A stretch of DNA of 64,000 nt, taken from contig JBANSL010000018.1 in NCBI GenBank assembly GCA_037127255.1, positions 22,789,175 to 22,853,174 of the forward strand. The letters are read 5' to 3'. Every line of letters begins with the position of its first letter. Within the stretch, counting starts at the first letter, position 1. Source of the stretch: Persicaria tinctoria (Eukaryota; Streptophyta; Magnoliopsida; Caryophyllales; Polygonaceae). Positions 11,790 through 24,600 of this stretch are shown here, piece after piece. Below the pieces are notes generated by a model. That model searched no databases. It saw only the letters and a list, made by a program, of their open reading frames with translations, and was not told where the DNA came from. Position numbers and translations under genes: made by a program.

Positions 11790-12839
11790 TCAACAAGACA
11801 AACTAGCTTGTAATTATGTTCATAATAAAGCACAATCAGAGATAATGCATGTTAGATTAAGGCATGCTTCCGTCTCAAAAATGCAGTTCATTGATGATTG
11901 TAAATGTGGAAGTAATGAAAGTTTTTTTTTGTGAGATATGTGTTGCTGCTAAAATGCACAAGTTACCTTTTTAGAGAAGTATGTCTCTTGCCAAGAGTTG
12001 TTTTGATCTTTTACATGTGGATCTATGGGGTCCCTATAAAAGTCCTGATAGAATAGGAGCAAGGTATTTCTTTACTATGGTAGATGATCATAGCCGTGCT
12101 ACATGGACTGTTTTGGTCGCTGATCAAAAATAAATTACAGATTTCTCAGGTGTTGAGAAATTTTGTACAGTTGGTTCATACACAATTTGAGAAGGATATC
12201 AAAATCATAAGAAGTGACAATGGCACTGAGATATTGAATGAGCATTGTACACGATTTTTTGTTGAAAAGGGGATTGTTCATCAAAGAAGTGTTGTAGGGA
12301 CTCCTCGACAAAATGGTCGTGTGGAAAGGAAACACATGCACTTGTTAGAAACAGCCAGGGCAATTAAGATTCATGCAGGGTTGCCTATCAAAATTTGGGG
12401 AAATTGTGTGTTAGCTGCTACACACATTATTAATAGGTTTCCATCTTCTGTTCTTTCTAATAAAGTTCCTCATGAGGTTTTAATGGGAAAAAAGGTTGAT
12501 TATGCAAGTTTGAGAGTGATTGGCTTTTTTTGTTTTGCTCTCAAGCAGTTAGTCAAGAAGGATAAGTTTGCTAGCAAAGCCAGAAAATGTGTGGTAATTG
12601 GATATCCTGCTGGACAAAAAGGTTATAAGTTGTATGCTTTAGATGAGCATACCGTATTTGTGGGCAGGGATATTGTGTTTAAAGAGGATGTTTTGCCATT
12701 TAAAGACAGAGATAGTACTGCTATACAAGTTGAGCACATGGGAGCTCTTCCACTCGTCAGTCCAGCATGTTATGAAAAGTGGGACTCATGTAGATTACAT
12801 TACAAATCAGATCATCCAGCATGTTGTGGACTCGGCTAA
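11790..12839 (+). pseudogene. copia integrase remnant
   Basis: The GAG_pre-integrase text (MHVRLRHASVSKMQ, family LWHxRLGH) is at about 11847. The integrase core is spread over three frames: LLHVDLWGPY (first D, about 12015), IIRSDNGTEI (second D, about 12209) and GRVERKH (catalytic E, about 12317). Later come GYPAGQKGYKLYAL and FVGRDIVFKEDVLPF. Frame changes occur near 11930, 11975 and 12120. The reading ends at 12839 without any RT. Confidence 0.8.
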
Positions 12840-12840
12840 C

Positions 12841-13555
12841 AAGAAGAAGAAGACTTCCAAATCAAGGCACCCGCAGTTAAGACTCACATATGCGTTTTTG
12901 TCAATGTTCTGATTGAAAATACCGCTTTTGATTCCGAAAACAAAGAAACCTTGACCACTCGTCCTAATAAGCCCGATTTAATACAATTGAACCCTTTCAG
13001 TGAGCAAAAGGGCAATCAAGAGGATGCTGACCAGAAGGATGAATGTATGCGTAGAAAGACAACTGAAATTACAAGAAAGTAGAACAAGAGAAGAGACATG
13101 AAAGCAAACCTCAAAGAGCCAAAGGGGAACATATTCCTAAGGATCCAAAAGAAGCAATTCACAGATAATCGCATCGGCGATGAAGTCGTCGATCTCATTT
13201 CCCTAGAACAGTAGGAGCAGATAAAGGGCAAAAAAGATATGGTAGAGAGAGAAGCACCCCAATCGTCTTCGCTTGAGAACTCAATTTCCTCAATTGTTTC
13301 CCATTTCTTCAAATTGATGCCCAACAACGTATCATCCAAGGTGAGAGGAAGAGGATGAAGGAATAGATGTAGATTCGGATGAGGATGGGGAGAGTACGTG
13401 AGATAGATGAAGAGGACGGGGAGAGATCTCCATGGAAGGAATGATGAAGGAAGAAGATCTGAAAAGTGAAAAATGAAGGGATGTAGAGATGACGGAGAGT
13501 GTGTTAATTTTTTTGGGGCCGGGCCCAGTAATCCTTACTCAAAATTGATTAACAG
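12841..13555. other. unassigned sequence right of the copia remnant
   Basis: On the minus strand a 107-codon frame (13339-13016) begins MDDTLLGINLKKWETIEEIE after a CT-rich stretch, resembling a plant 5' exon. I recognise no family and see no partner exon. Otherwise there is no gene. Confidence 0.25.
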
Positions 13556-13559
13556 TGAA

Positions 13560-14520
13560 GCGGGTGACATATTTAGAAATTTTACCCCTTAAGCTTTTTT
13601 TACACATGATACGGGACCATCCAAGACACCTCTGGACACACCTATACTTGGGGATGGACCTATGATTCGAGCTCGTGAGAATGATGTCATCCTCAAAAGG
13701 AAGAAGAAGGCTCCACCATGGGAGAAGGTCCAAAGGAGCAAGCTTGATTCTCCTTAGTTCTTAGAGTGGTCGATTGTAACTAGAAGACTTACTATGTCTA
13801 TTTGGGTTTTAAGACGTCTCACGACTCGCATGATGACTTCCACGAGTCGCGGCCATGAGCCCAGAATTTAGTTAGGCTACTGATGAGTCTCACGACTCGT
13901 GGGATCCTCCCACGGGTCGTGACAGCCTGTCTATTTTAGGTATTTTAGGATTTTATTTCAAATACTCTTTATTTTATTATTATTCGTTTAATTCAGCCTC
14001 CTAGGGTTATAAGAGAAGGTTTGGGCATTGTAGAACTCACGTACAATTTTTATGAAAGTTTCTCTCGTGTTAAACACATTGAGCGTTCTAAGTCAATCGA
14101 TTCGAAGCAGGGCTCATCGATTGCACAATTGGTATAGATCTTGCTTGGTTTGCTTTGTGTTCATCAACCTCGCGAGAGTTTGGTGATCCTCGTAATCACA
14201 AGTTCCCTCCTTGTGCCTCTAAGTTGTCCGCATGATTGTGTAAGGTTGTAGAGGCGGGCTTATAGTCGTTGGTATTTGGTTCCTACCCTCTAAGGAGGCC
14301 TGAGGTCTTTATCTCGTTCTATTTTAGTTCCAATCATCAAACTATCGGTCTTGTTATTTTCATTGCTTAATATCGAGTGTTGTTTCCTTTTGTCGAGTCA
14401 AGTCCTTGTGTTTTAGTCGACATCGAGTATTGTTCTTGGTGTTCTTGAGTCTCTTGCTTCCGTTATTGTTAATTCTTGTTTGATTGTCGAAGATCGGACC
14501 ATCCTATGGCTAACCCTGCA
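13560..14520 (+). mobile_element. gypsy-type polyprotein tail followed by an LTR
   Basis: At 13617-13700 the plus strand reads TPILGDGPMIRAREND, like the GPxTRAR tail at the end of many plant gypsy polyproteins. An LTR-like region follows (start about 13750, not fixed), ending ...ctaaccctgca at 14520. A primer binding site comes right after it. Tail, LTR and PBS in a row suggest two tandem copies sharing one LTR after recombination. Confidence 0.5.
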
Positions 14521-14525
14521 TCAAA

Positions 14526-14538
14526 TTGGTATCAGATC
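14526..14538 (+). promoter_or_regulatory. primer binding site (initiator-Met tRNA type)
   Basis: ttggtatcagatc matches the common plant PBS tggtatcagagc apart from one base, a few bases after the LTR end. Confidence 0.7.
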
Positions 14539-15360
14539 TTTGGTTTCCGACATCAATTGTGTCTTTTATTATTCATAAACACAAAATCCTACAAAAATAG
14601 AGTCTTTTCTTTATTTCCTGGTCTTTACTTCTTGAATTTTGATTATTGCTAACCTCTTGTTTGTGATTGATTGTGGTTGCTAGCCTTAAACACAAAGCCC
14701 TGGCCGAGACCTTCAACAATTGTGGCCGATTTCACCTTGGAGCAGTCGACATCTACTGTTTCTTTTTCTTAGTCGGCCACCCTTGCAAGGTTGAAAAACC
14801 CTAGTTTGCTTTCTATCTTTGGCTATCTTGTTCCATCTTTGTTTTATCTATTATTGCCTATTTAATTCTGTTTTTTGTGGTAGATATAGTCATATTATCT
14901 ATCATGGATTATAAAAGGATTAGATAGATATACTTACCAAAGTTAGCCAAACCCTCACTTATATATATTTCATTAGGGCTACATATTTTATTTTCTTTCA
15001 CCTTATCATATTATTTTCGAGTCCTTCACATTGTGTTAAGTCTTTCTTACATTAGGTAAAAAAAAAACAGTCCGAAAAAGTAAAAAAAAAAAGACATTCA
15101 AGCTTTGACCTAGGAGAATAAAATTTACTAGAGGCAAAAGTAGCTTCAAAAAAAAAAGTGAAAGGATTGTCGAGTCTAGTGCAAGAAAATTCAAGGACCA
15201 AATTTGGTGAAATTCTATAGCCCTAGTCGAAAATCTCAAACACATACCTCCCAAAACACAATTTTTTTTAAACCCCTACCTTGCAACTACAACTTCCTTA
15301 CTAAGGGTTTGAATAAAAAAGAGGTAAATTTCCAAGTTGTTTCTTTTATTTTCCCACAAA
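14539..15360. other. leader sequence between two facing LTR ends
   Basis: T-rich, A-tract-containing sequence with no coding region. The left half is the leader of the plus-strand element; the right half should be the leader of the inverted one. The two halves do not look alike. Confidence 0.4.
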
Positions 15361-15462
15361 GCTCTGATACCGATTTGATACGGGGTTAGCCATAGGATGG
15401 CCCGATCTTCGACAATCAAACAAGAATTAACAATAACAGAAGCAAGAGACTCAAAAACACCA
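15361..15462 (-). mobile_element. inverted LTR end with primer binding site
   Basis: Read on the minus strand this is nearly the same as 14440-14540: ...gattgtcgaagatcggg..., an LTR end ...ctaaccccgta, then cggtatcagagc. It is cut off at about 15462. With the plus-strand copy it forms an inverted repeat about 0.9 kb apart. Confidence 0.7.
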
Positions 15463-16480
15463 AAAATTATAACGGACTTGGGATGGAAAAAGTCAAGGAA
15501 CTAAAGATAACAGATCTAATAATAAATGGAAACTCAAAAATTATAACGAACTTTCTTAATTCACATATCGACTGTCCATGAGAAATAAAAATGATTATGT
15601 CAGATATCCAGGCCCTTATCCAAACAGTAAATACGGTTAGAATATCACATATATCCCGTATTGGTAACCGGATAGCGGATAAGGTTGCACACATTTGCTA
15701 CTCTACTAGGGGTCAGATTTATATCTTGATACAAGCCTTGAATTTGTAAATAAAGAGCGGCCATATCCGGGGTTCGAACTGGGTACTACCCACAAGTCCT
15801 TTCCAGTGAGTCATTCTGAAATGGTTATATCTTCATACAAGCCTTCTTGGCCTCATCTGAGAGAATGCTTTCGGATAGGGTTTTCCCATCCGAATTTTTA
15901 CCTAATAAAAAAACATTTGTTTGAAAATGTTTTTTTTAAATCAAATTTAAATCTTTTCTGTTTTTTTTGTTGGAAAATTATAAGGCCAATTTGCATAGTC
16001 GAATGTAGTATTTTGTTAGTTTGCTTGTAACTCAATGACACTTTGAGGTTTTGGTGGTTTTGAATGTACATAACAGACCGTTTAGTTTGCCGACGATGCA
16101 AAAGACAAATGTATGCAATTTTTTTTTTACTAGCCAGTATATGATTTTTCCTAGTCAATAAAATCAAAATCTATGCCAATAAGATAATAACCCCTGACAT
16201 ATTATCTATCTCATAAACTTCTCATCCTAAGCATATCGACTATTAAACTCAAACAAAATGCGCCATAACGCATAATTCACAACAATCATCCATAACACAT
16301 ATAAACAAGTGACCACAAGACCACAACATACCTTATCAGTAATCAAACACAAGTCATCCAAAAGGTGGAAACGATTAAACAATTAAGACCTAAACCAAAA
16401 ACTACGAAGTACTAAAGTTCCTAACCACTACATAACAAGTTAAGTACAAAACAACACAAGTGATGGATAAGGGCGCAGTA
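15463..16480. other. repeat-like spacer, no gene
   Basis: A direct repeat (ttatatcttgatacaagcctt, 15719 and, with one change, about 15825) encloses a segment with ggggttcgaactggg, which resembles a pol III B box. This could be a degraded SINE. Nothing else can be assigned. Confidence 0.3.
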
Positions 16481-17094
16481 ATACTGCACATTGCTTCCGA
16501 TCATTACAATGTCACCGATCTCAAAACCCACCAAAAGTATCCGTCACGTAGAGAGTATGTTCGCCGGAAGCACCGGAGGACATAAGTAAGTGTGGAATGG
16601 TAAGGTCATCATATGTCGCTCGTCGTACGTGCACCTTTTCTTTTCAGTCAGCGAATGATGATTTTTGTTATTTTGCATGAACTCAAAGTAAAGCATATGG
16701 TTTTCTCTTTTGTTTGCCTAAGATGTGAAACCCGAATATTTGCGATGTATGCTTACTAACCCGTAAGTACTATTATCTAGCCAGTGACAACGATGTCTTA
16801 GCCAATGTAGAAGTAACCCCTGTCGGATCTCTTCTACCTCAGGAACTTCGTCGGATTCCTCCTCTCTCGATGCCTCTCCTTTCTTCATATAAGATAAAAG
16901 CAATTTAACTAAAAATCATGTTGAAAAACAAGAATCCACTCCATAGAATGTATGCATTGATTTCTGCACTACTTTTGACATCCAATTTCAATTTAGGTTG
17001 AAGGTAGATCTCTAGTGAGTAGTGAAGAGCAAAGCACTGGTTCGACAAGGAGATATGAAGATGTTAGCAAACACAAACGTCTGAATTTGTTTCA

Positions 17095-18086
17095 TCAATG
17101 TACATCACCCAGGGCTCCTCCGGCTACCATTGATCCCATGTTGCCTGAAATTTTATGCACGTCGTTTTAGGTGAAACCACGGGTAAGCTGAGGAGCTGGC
17201 AACAATATTTCTAAAGGGACCAATGGAATTTGTTTTAACATGTGTTTGTCAAACATTCATTCGCTTTGTAAAGGAATTGTATTAACAAATTATCACTTAT
17301 CATAGCACTATGGTTCATAATATAATCATAGTTTACCAAACACACCTTATACACTCTTCTGATTTTGCAAAACAAATTTTCATATGATCATAGTCCATAA
17401 AGTGACCAACCATATCAACCTTTTTTAACCTTATCAATGTCAATGACTTGTTACCAAAAACATATTGTATCAACATAGCATGCCAAACAAACACCCATGA
17501 GAGTCTATATATACTAACATCAAAGACGGTACCTGAATGACCATCATGCTTGTCCTTTCCTCCTCCCATGGAAATTTCAATAACCTAAGGGATCACCACA
17601 TATAGATGAGTCACTAACACTTAATCAAAATCGGAGGAAAGACGGTAATAAACCCTGGATCATAACAAAAAAGTAGGCCTAGCACATGTTATAGAGATGC
17701 GTCAAGGCAAATATATGTCAAATTTTGTTGCTTGATTGCCAAATTATTGATACAGAGATAGCTGAGGATTTGAAATTACTAGTTGGCCAACACAAGGCCA
17801 ACATTGATCGATTCCTAGAACCTAGGGTTTAGATCAGAGGACCAAATAATATGCAATAATCCATAACACACACCAGATCCTCTAAAATACAACAATTTGC
17901 ACATCTGAGTTGTAAGGGGGACACAAATAAGATCGATCCACATGCGATCAAGAATAAATTAAAGCTATGGCAGGAAACATATCGGAGGAGCATAAACGGT
18001 CAAATCACCTCCAAAATAAAGTCAAATCATCATCAACAACGACGATGACGACGAAGAGAAAGACAGTAACATGGATGGGGTTTACC
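17095..18086 (-). CDS. possible small spliced gene or gene fragment starting MGGGKDKH
   Basis: On the minus strand a splice donor (tctag/gtaaac) lies at 18086. An acceptor-donor pair bounds 17584-17533 with ATG at 17569, and an acceptor at 17144 leads to a TGA at 17097-17095. The joined exons read MGGGKDKHDGHSG and then NMGSMVAGGALGDVH, 28 residues in all. The first eight residues recall the start of plant glycine-rich A3-type (XYPPX) proteins, and MVAGG recalls a later part, but the repeat region between is missing. It may be a decayed copy, a transposon-captured fragment or coincidence; splicing is not proven. Confidence 0.2.
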
Positions 18087-18390
18087 TAGATCAAAATTGA
18101 AACTGTTCTTGCTGGGATGGTTAGAGCTCGAAGATTTAGTGAAGTGGAAAAGGGAAACGGAGAGCGTAGACATGAAGCGGACATGGATGGGTTGGGTGAT
18201 GCGATTAATGCAAAAGATCTGGGCTCAGTGGGTGCGCGGCGTGTGCCGGATGGAGATGGTTCGAACGCCAGTGGTTGGGTGGCCGAAGGTGGCTCGTGGA
18301 GGGCGGGGAACAACCGAAGAGAAGGAGGCGGGGCGGCGATGGGCCGATGGCTCGTTCAGCAAGAAGGGTAACCTGGAGCAACAAGTTTAG

Positions 18391-18430
18391 AAAACCGGTT
18401 ACATTTGCAAATAACCGGTTACATTTGCAA
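18391..18430. repeat. two tandem 20-bp units with AACCGGTT palindrome
   Basis: The unit a(a/t)aaccggttacatttgcaa occurs twice head to tail. It lies about 260 bp before the first LIG1 start codon and could hold paired protein-binding sites; this is not shown. Confidence 0.7.
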
Positions 18431-18651
18431 ATAAGTAGGCATTTTTGACATTTTTACAAATTGGGCTGAATGGGGGTTATTTTTGCAATGGACTGACAAG
18501 AGCGGTATATTGACTACAATTTTCTCAAATTATAATCTTTTCTACTAATTTATACCAAAAACAAGTACAACAACGATTAAAAAAGTCGAGTAAACAAAAA
18601 TAAAATACAAAACGAGGAAGTGGGGAGAGAGAAAGAGAGGAAGAGTTGCGA

Positions 18652-18660
18652 TTTCCCGCC
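18652..18660 (+). promoter_or_regulatory. E2F-like box upstream of LIG1
   Basis: TTTCCCGCC matches the plant E2F consensus TTTSSCGS, 34 bp before the first start codon. LIG1 is needed in S phase, so E2F control is plausible. Confidence 0.55.
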
Positions 18661-18693
18661 ATCCCACTCAGTCTTCGTCGGCGACGACGGCGG

Positions 18694-21600
18694 ATGATAA
18701 ACCTCCGACCAATCAGCCACCTCATTCTCCGCCGCAGACACCTTCCTTTCCCTCCTCTCCCTTCCTCACTCTCTCTCCTCCCATTTCTCTCCAAACCTCT
18801 CTCTCTCACTCTCCCCCAAACCCCCCTTTCCCGCTCGAACCACCACAAACGCCGCATTTCCCGCTCAGCCATGGCCGGTAAACCCCCCTCTGCCTTCGAT
18901 ACTCTCATGTCCAACGCTCGCAAGGCCGGCGCCGCCAACAAGAAGAAGCCTCCCCCCTCTTCACCCGCCAAGAAGCGCAAATCCCCGGAGCCAATTTCGC
19001 AAAACCCTAATTCTGATGCCCAAAACCCTAGCCCCAAATCACCGGAAAAATCAGTCGCCAAATCGAACACTGTCAACGGAATCGACCTTGGATTGGCGGA
19101 TTCCGCCGTTTCCTGCAAGGAAATGAAGGCCGGCATTGACTCCAAGAAGCCGCGAGTGGTTGCTTCGGCGCCTGCTGTTGACGTTGACGCGAAGATCGGT
19201 CAGCTGAAGAAGAAGGCCTCAGATTGCGTCCCTGAATCTGTGGCTTGGTGGGACGAAGGCCAAAAGGTCCCATTCCTCTTCGTCGCACGGGCGCTGGATT
19301 TGATTTCCAAAGAATCAGGTCGGATTGTGATTACGGATATTGTCTGCAATACGCTACGAACAGTCATTGCCACCACACCTGACGATCTCCTCGCCGTCGT
19401 TTACCTTCTGGCGAACAAGATCTCATCTGCTCACGAGGGCTTGGAGCTCGGCATTGGCGATGCTTCGATCATCAAAGCTTTGGCAGAGGCCTGTGGATGC
19501 AAAGATTCCTTCATCAAGAAACAGTACCAGGAGCTTGGCGATTTGGGGCTCGTTGCCAAGGCAATCCGTTCATCTCAATCAACTATGTTTCAGCCGGCAC
19601 CGTTGACGGTTTCGAAAGTTTTCGAGACGTTCAGGCTCATCGCAAAGACGTCGGGAAAGGACAGCCAGGAGGGGAAGAAGAAGTACATTAAGTCGCTTCT
19701 TGTGGCTGCCAAAGACTGTGAGCCTTTGTATTTGATTAGGTTGCTGCAGACGAAGCTGCGAATTGGATTGGCGGAGCAGACATTGTTGGCAGCTCTTGGG
19801 CAAGCTGCTGTGCATTCTGAGAAGCATTCTGTTCCACCTTCAGGTGTTCAGTCTCCAGTTGAAGAGGCTGCAAAGATTGTTAAGCAAGTGTACTCTGTGT
19901 TGCCTGTTTATGATAAGATCATTCCAGCTCTGCTGAGTGGAGGAGTGTGGGAATTGGCCAAGACATGTAGTTTCACCCCGGGTGTGCCAATCGGGCCTAT
20001 GCTGGCGAAGCCGACTAAGGGGGTTTCCGAGATTATAGATAAGTTTCAGGATAAAACATACACTTGCGAGTACAAGTATGATGGGGAGAGGGCTCAAATT
20101 CATTACTTGGAGGATGGAAAGGTTGAGATATATAGTCGGAATGCCGAAAGGAATACTGAGAAGTTTCCTGATGTTGTTCTTGCTGCTAGTAGGTTCAAGA
20201 AGCCATCTATCAGTTCCTTTGTTATGGACTGTGAAGTTGTTGCAATTGACCGGGAAAAGAAGAAGATTCTTCCGTTTCAGGTATGTTTTATTGTTATGAT
20301 TTTCAGTTCTTGAAAATTGAATTGATCATTTTGTTCATTGTAGGTTTTGGTGTTGTAGATGTTATAAATGTGTTGTCTTTGGGAGCTCTCTAACTTCAGT
20401 AGTCACAGAATGGCTAAGATTTTACCATGATAATGGGATGAAAGTTGGGATGTGGATAAATAATGTGTTAGGAGTCAAGATGATTTAAATTGTAAAGAGA
20501 TAAGTCCAGATTATTTCTCTCTAAAATGCAGCCTTGATCATGATATGGTTTCGTTTTATGCTGTGTCCTTTCATCACATGTTTACATATTTTCTTTTTAA
20601 CTACTGCATTTCATGCTTGTATGTACAAAGGTTATAATCGGTAACTATTGGAAAATGAATTGGTGAAGTTTAGTTATTTGATACACAGGTATTTTTGAGT
20701 CCATACATTTCAGTAATCTTTCAATTGCTACATATTTTTAAAATCTTTTCGCCTGATAACAATTGCTCTAGAAGCCCACTAAATTATTACAATTGCTGTT
20801 CATTTCAACCATCTCAGCTAAATATTTTCAGTGTTGTGCCTCCAGTTGTCCAAAAGTAGTGGGGGGTTTCGTTTGGAGTGCGGTGCACAGTTCGGAGTAT
20901 TATTGTTATTTGCACATTGGCCCGCTGTAGCACCAAAAAAAATAATTGTTATTTGCACTTCAGAGTTCTGGCCTCTGTTGTATAAGTCAGCATATTTGTT
21001 TGCCAAAGACAACCAACAATGTATTTTTTTTAGCAATGTTTAAGCATGCTAAAAATGGCAAGTGCATGTCGTATGATTTTTTTTTACTGAAAAAATCACC
21101 TGATATGATGTGATTGGAATTACGTTGTTATCTTCACTTGTGGTTTTGCTAGCTACTTTTTCTGAAGGAAACTTCTTGTAGGACCTTTATATTAGAAAAA
21201 TTTAGTATCTCTCCATATGACACAGATGTTCTTGTAGATTGACAATGTCAAGATTAAGAAAACATGAGAGTGACAGATATGTTATTGTAGATGAACTATG
21301 TCCACAATGTAATTCTTTTTATTTTTTCAATTTTGTCTATTTTCTTCCGCTTGTGAGCTCATATGACATAGTTTATTGGTTGCTTTTATTTTGATTTCCT
21401 GATAAACATATTGTTTTGCAAAACTAGCTGTATGTATACTTCATGTTAATCTCTCGGAATATGCCTGTTAATTACTTATGTTCTTGTGAATGGTGCATGC
21501 ACAGATCCTGAGTACTCGTGCTCGTAAAAATGTGGTCATGAGTGAAATCAAGGTAGAGGTTTGCATTTACGCTTTCGACTTGCTGTATCTAGATGGGAGA

Positions 21601-24600
21601 TCACTTCTTCAGGAGCAGCTTAATGTTCGGAGAGAGGTACTGCAATACTTGATTCTCTATGTCATTCGTGATTATATTGCATAATTGACTCATATTGTCA
21701 GTGTTTTAGCGTGGCAGCACCCAAATCTGTATTATATGCCCACTCAGGCTTCCTATCATAAGTGGCATGCCCTGTTATCTACATATAAGATATGCATTTT
21801 AATCTTAATTTAGACCTGCCTGCTCATACCACAAAAGCTGCATGAATGTTGACTTGTCATTCACATGTTAGGCTTGGATCTATCTACAGCCCTCCTACCC
21901 CACAGACGAAGGGGTTAGTGAAAGTTGAGATTTGTTTGTGAATAAATATGGAATCCTAGATTTTATCATTTTCATTTAACATTTGGCATTAGTGGTAAAG
22001 GGAAGGTTGGCTGTTGGCAGCAGGAAGTGACATCCTTTCAATGTCAGCAGGAAGTGACATCTTCTTTGTGGCAATACGAACTTGATGCTAGTTATAAATA
22101 TATGGGATTGCACTGATATGTAAGTGAGGAGTGGCGATTTACTATAGTCTAGTATTCCAAGTACATTTTATTTTCTGTAGTCTAAACTCCCAGCTTTAGA
22201 TTTTGCTAGAATATCACTCCCTCCAATCCAAAATACATGTCATTTGACTTTTCAACATATATAATATATGAACTTTTTTTTTCCAATTTAATGGTACTTA
22301 TTACTAACAAATACGGAGTATTAAGTTATAAAGAAATTTTAAAAAGCTGATATTTTATACTCCCTCCGTTCGACAAAACTTGACGTTTTACTATTCACGC
22401 ACGTTTTTTTAGGAGCTAAAAACTATATAAAATATCTATTTTTTAAATAATTTTTTAACAATTTTGTAGTTATTATTAATAAGTATAAACTTGTTAAACA
22501 AAATTTTTAAAAAATGAATATTTTATATAGTTTTTATCCTTCTAAAAAAAGCGTGCGTGAATAGTAAACGACAAGTTTTGCCGAATGGAGGGAGTATAGT
22601 TTTTACCATTCCTCGGTTCGATGCATCTATGGATGAGAAAACAATTCCAAACGGAGGAGGAATAATTCTCTGATCATGCTCCTATCTGTGCTGGAACCAC
22701 CCAGTTTCAATGCATATCATCTGGCTTTTACCAAAAAGGATACTAATTGTGGTGTTTCTCAGAAACCTAATTAATCCAATAATAACCCTGAAGAAATAAT
22801 TACAACAAAAGTTCTGGCTTTCCTTCTTTTGAAGGTAACAAGCTAACTAATCTGTACACTCTCAATATTCTTAAATAATAGGAAGTTTCCTCCACAGGAC
22901 TACAGTCCCTAGGTTGTTTGGAGGCGGGCATACAAGTGGCCAATGCTTGCCTAAAGGATTTTATTCGCTTACATCAGGATGAAAAAGCAAGTTGTTAGCC
23001 TTAAATCTGAAAACAGAGGTTCCAACATATAATGTCATCTTTCCTTTTGTGAACCCATAGAAGTGGCTGGGGGTGTTTTGACAAGACAGATTGAATCTTG
23101 TTTTGAAGAAGAAAATGCGGATTCCACCAGACTAACCTTAGTGGTTCACGTATTCATCCGGTTAAAACTTGGTAATGTAGTCTTGCAGCTTCATTATACA
23201 TCTCTATTAAACACCTTTTAGTATATTTGAGTAATTACTATGTGCATTCCTTGCATCCTTTATGTTTTTAAGGAGAAAAAATTATGATGCATATATAAGC
23301 CACACCTATACACATGCTCATGCATACATATGCCACTAATATTTTCAACATTGAAGAATTGTAGTAATATGAACCACCCATGCTATAATGCAGCTTCTGT
23401 ATGAATCTTTTGTGGAAGAGCCTGGATTTTTTCAGTTTGCAACAGCCATCACATCCAATGATCTTGAGGAGATACAGAAGTTCCTTGAAGCTTCTGTTGA
23501 TGCTAGGTATACTTCATGCCAAATGCTCACCGAATTCTACAGTGCTCTGACACTAGCTTTTTTTTTCCTTCTTTCCTTTTTTTCCCCCCTGAGGTGTGCT
23601 CTATTATCTGTTATTTGGTTAGGCATGTGTTTTAAGATTGATTTGAAACCTATTTACTTATTTGGTTTTCAAATAAAGAGAAGCTTCTTATTTCTTCTGC
23701 AGTTGTGAGGGTTTGATTATTAAAACACTGGACAAAGAGGCTACTTACGAGCCTTCGAAGCGGTCCAATAACTGGCTTAAACTGAAAAAGGATTATATGG
23801 ACGGGTATGGCTTAATAATGTTTATTTTTCCTTTTCTGCTGTTTTAATGAATCTTAATGACTAAAATATTGTTGCCATTTGCATTTCAGTATTGGAGATT
23901 CCCTGGATTTGGTTCCCATAGGTGCTTTTCATGGCCGTGGGAAGCGAACAGGTCTGTAGCATACTTAGGAGTCTGTTTAATCATTGATCTATGTTTTTTA
24001 TTTTCTTTTCACTCTTCGCTTTTCAATAGGAAATTGAACACTAGTCGGTTCTTGCAGGTGTTTATGGTGCTTTTCTCCTTGCTTGCTATGACAGTAATAA
24101 TGAAGAGTTTCAAAGCATTTGCAAAATAGGTGATATATTTGTGTTCTCATTGTTAGATCGTCATATCCTGTGATGTCTTCAGTTGTTGAGTACTGATCCT
24201 CTCTCATCATGTTCTTCAGGCACTGGATTCTCTGAAGCAGTACTTGAGGAACGCTCGTCCAGCCTCCGCTCTAAAGTAATTTCCAACCCAAAGGTAGTCT
24301 CATGCACTCTTCTACTACATGGAACGATGCTTTTCACTCCCATAATAAACAAGGTTCCTTGTAACTCTGATTCCCTCCATATGTTTTTTGACATGTAAAG
24401 TCATACTATCGTTATGGAGAGGCTCTTGAGCCAGATGTTTGGTTTGAACCATCAGAGGTAAGTAATAATCTCTCCTAACAGTTTTGGTAATTTTACTGCA
24501 TTACTACACATCCTAGTTTCTGCCTTGGGCATTTAGACAGTTCAGCAGTTGTTCTTACAACCTTTGCTATTTCAGCAATTTAGCATTTGGTGTAGCAATG

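Larger units (their letters stand above)
10308..12840 (+). mobile_element. Ty1-copia remnant (gag, protease, integrase; no RT)
   Basis: Gag, zinc knuckle, protease and integrase lie in copia order, but nothing resembling reverse transcriptase or RNase H follows, and no LTR pair is visible. The element is therefore truncated on the right and broken throughout. Confidence 0.8.
21637..23393 (+). other. LIG1: LIG1 intron 2, transposon-bearing
   Basis: This 1.76-kb intron runs from gtactg to tgcag. It contains a Stowaway MITE at 22360-22594, a related half-element before it, and no coding sequence. Confidence 0.85.

Noticed and set aside
13016..13339. 107-codon minus-strand frame starting MDDTLLGINL
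   Set aside because: It looks somewhat like a first exon but I recognise no family and found no continuing exon.
18086..18390. Several open frames on both strands before LIG1
   Set aside because: No recognisable protein; GC-rich sequence with no stop codons by chance.
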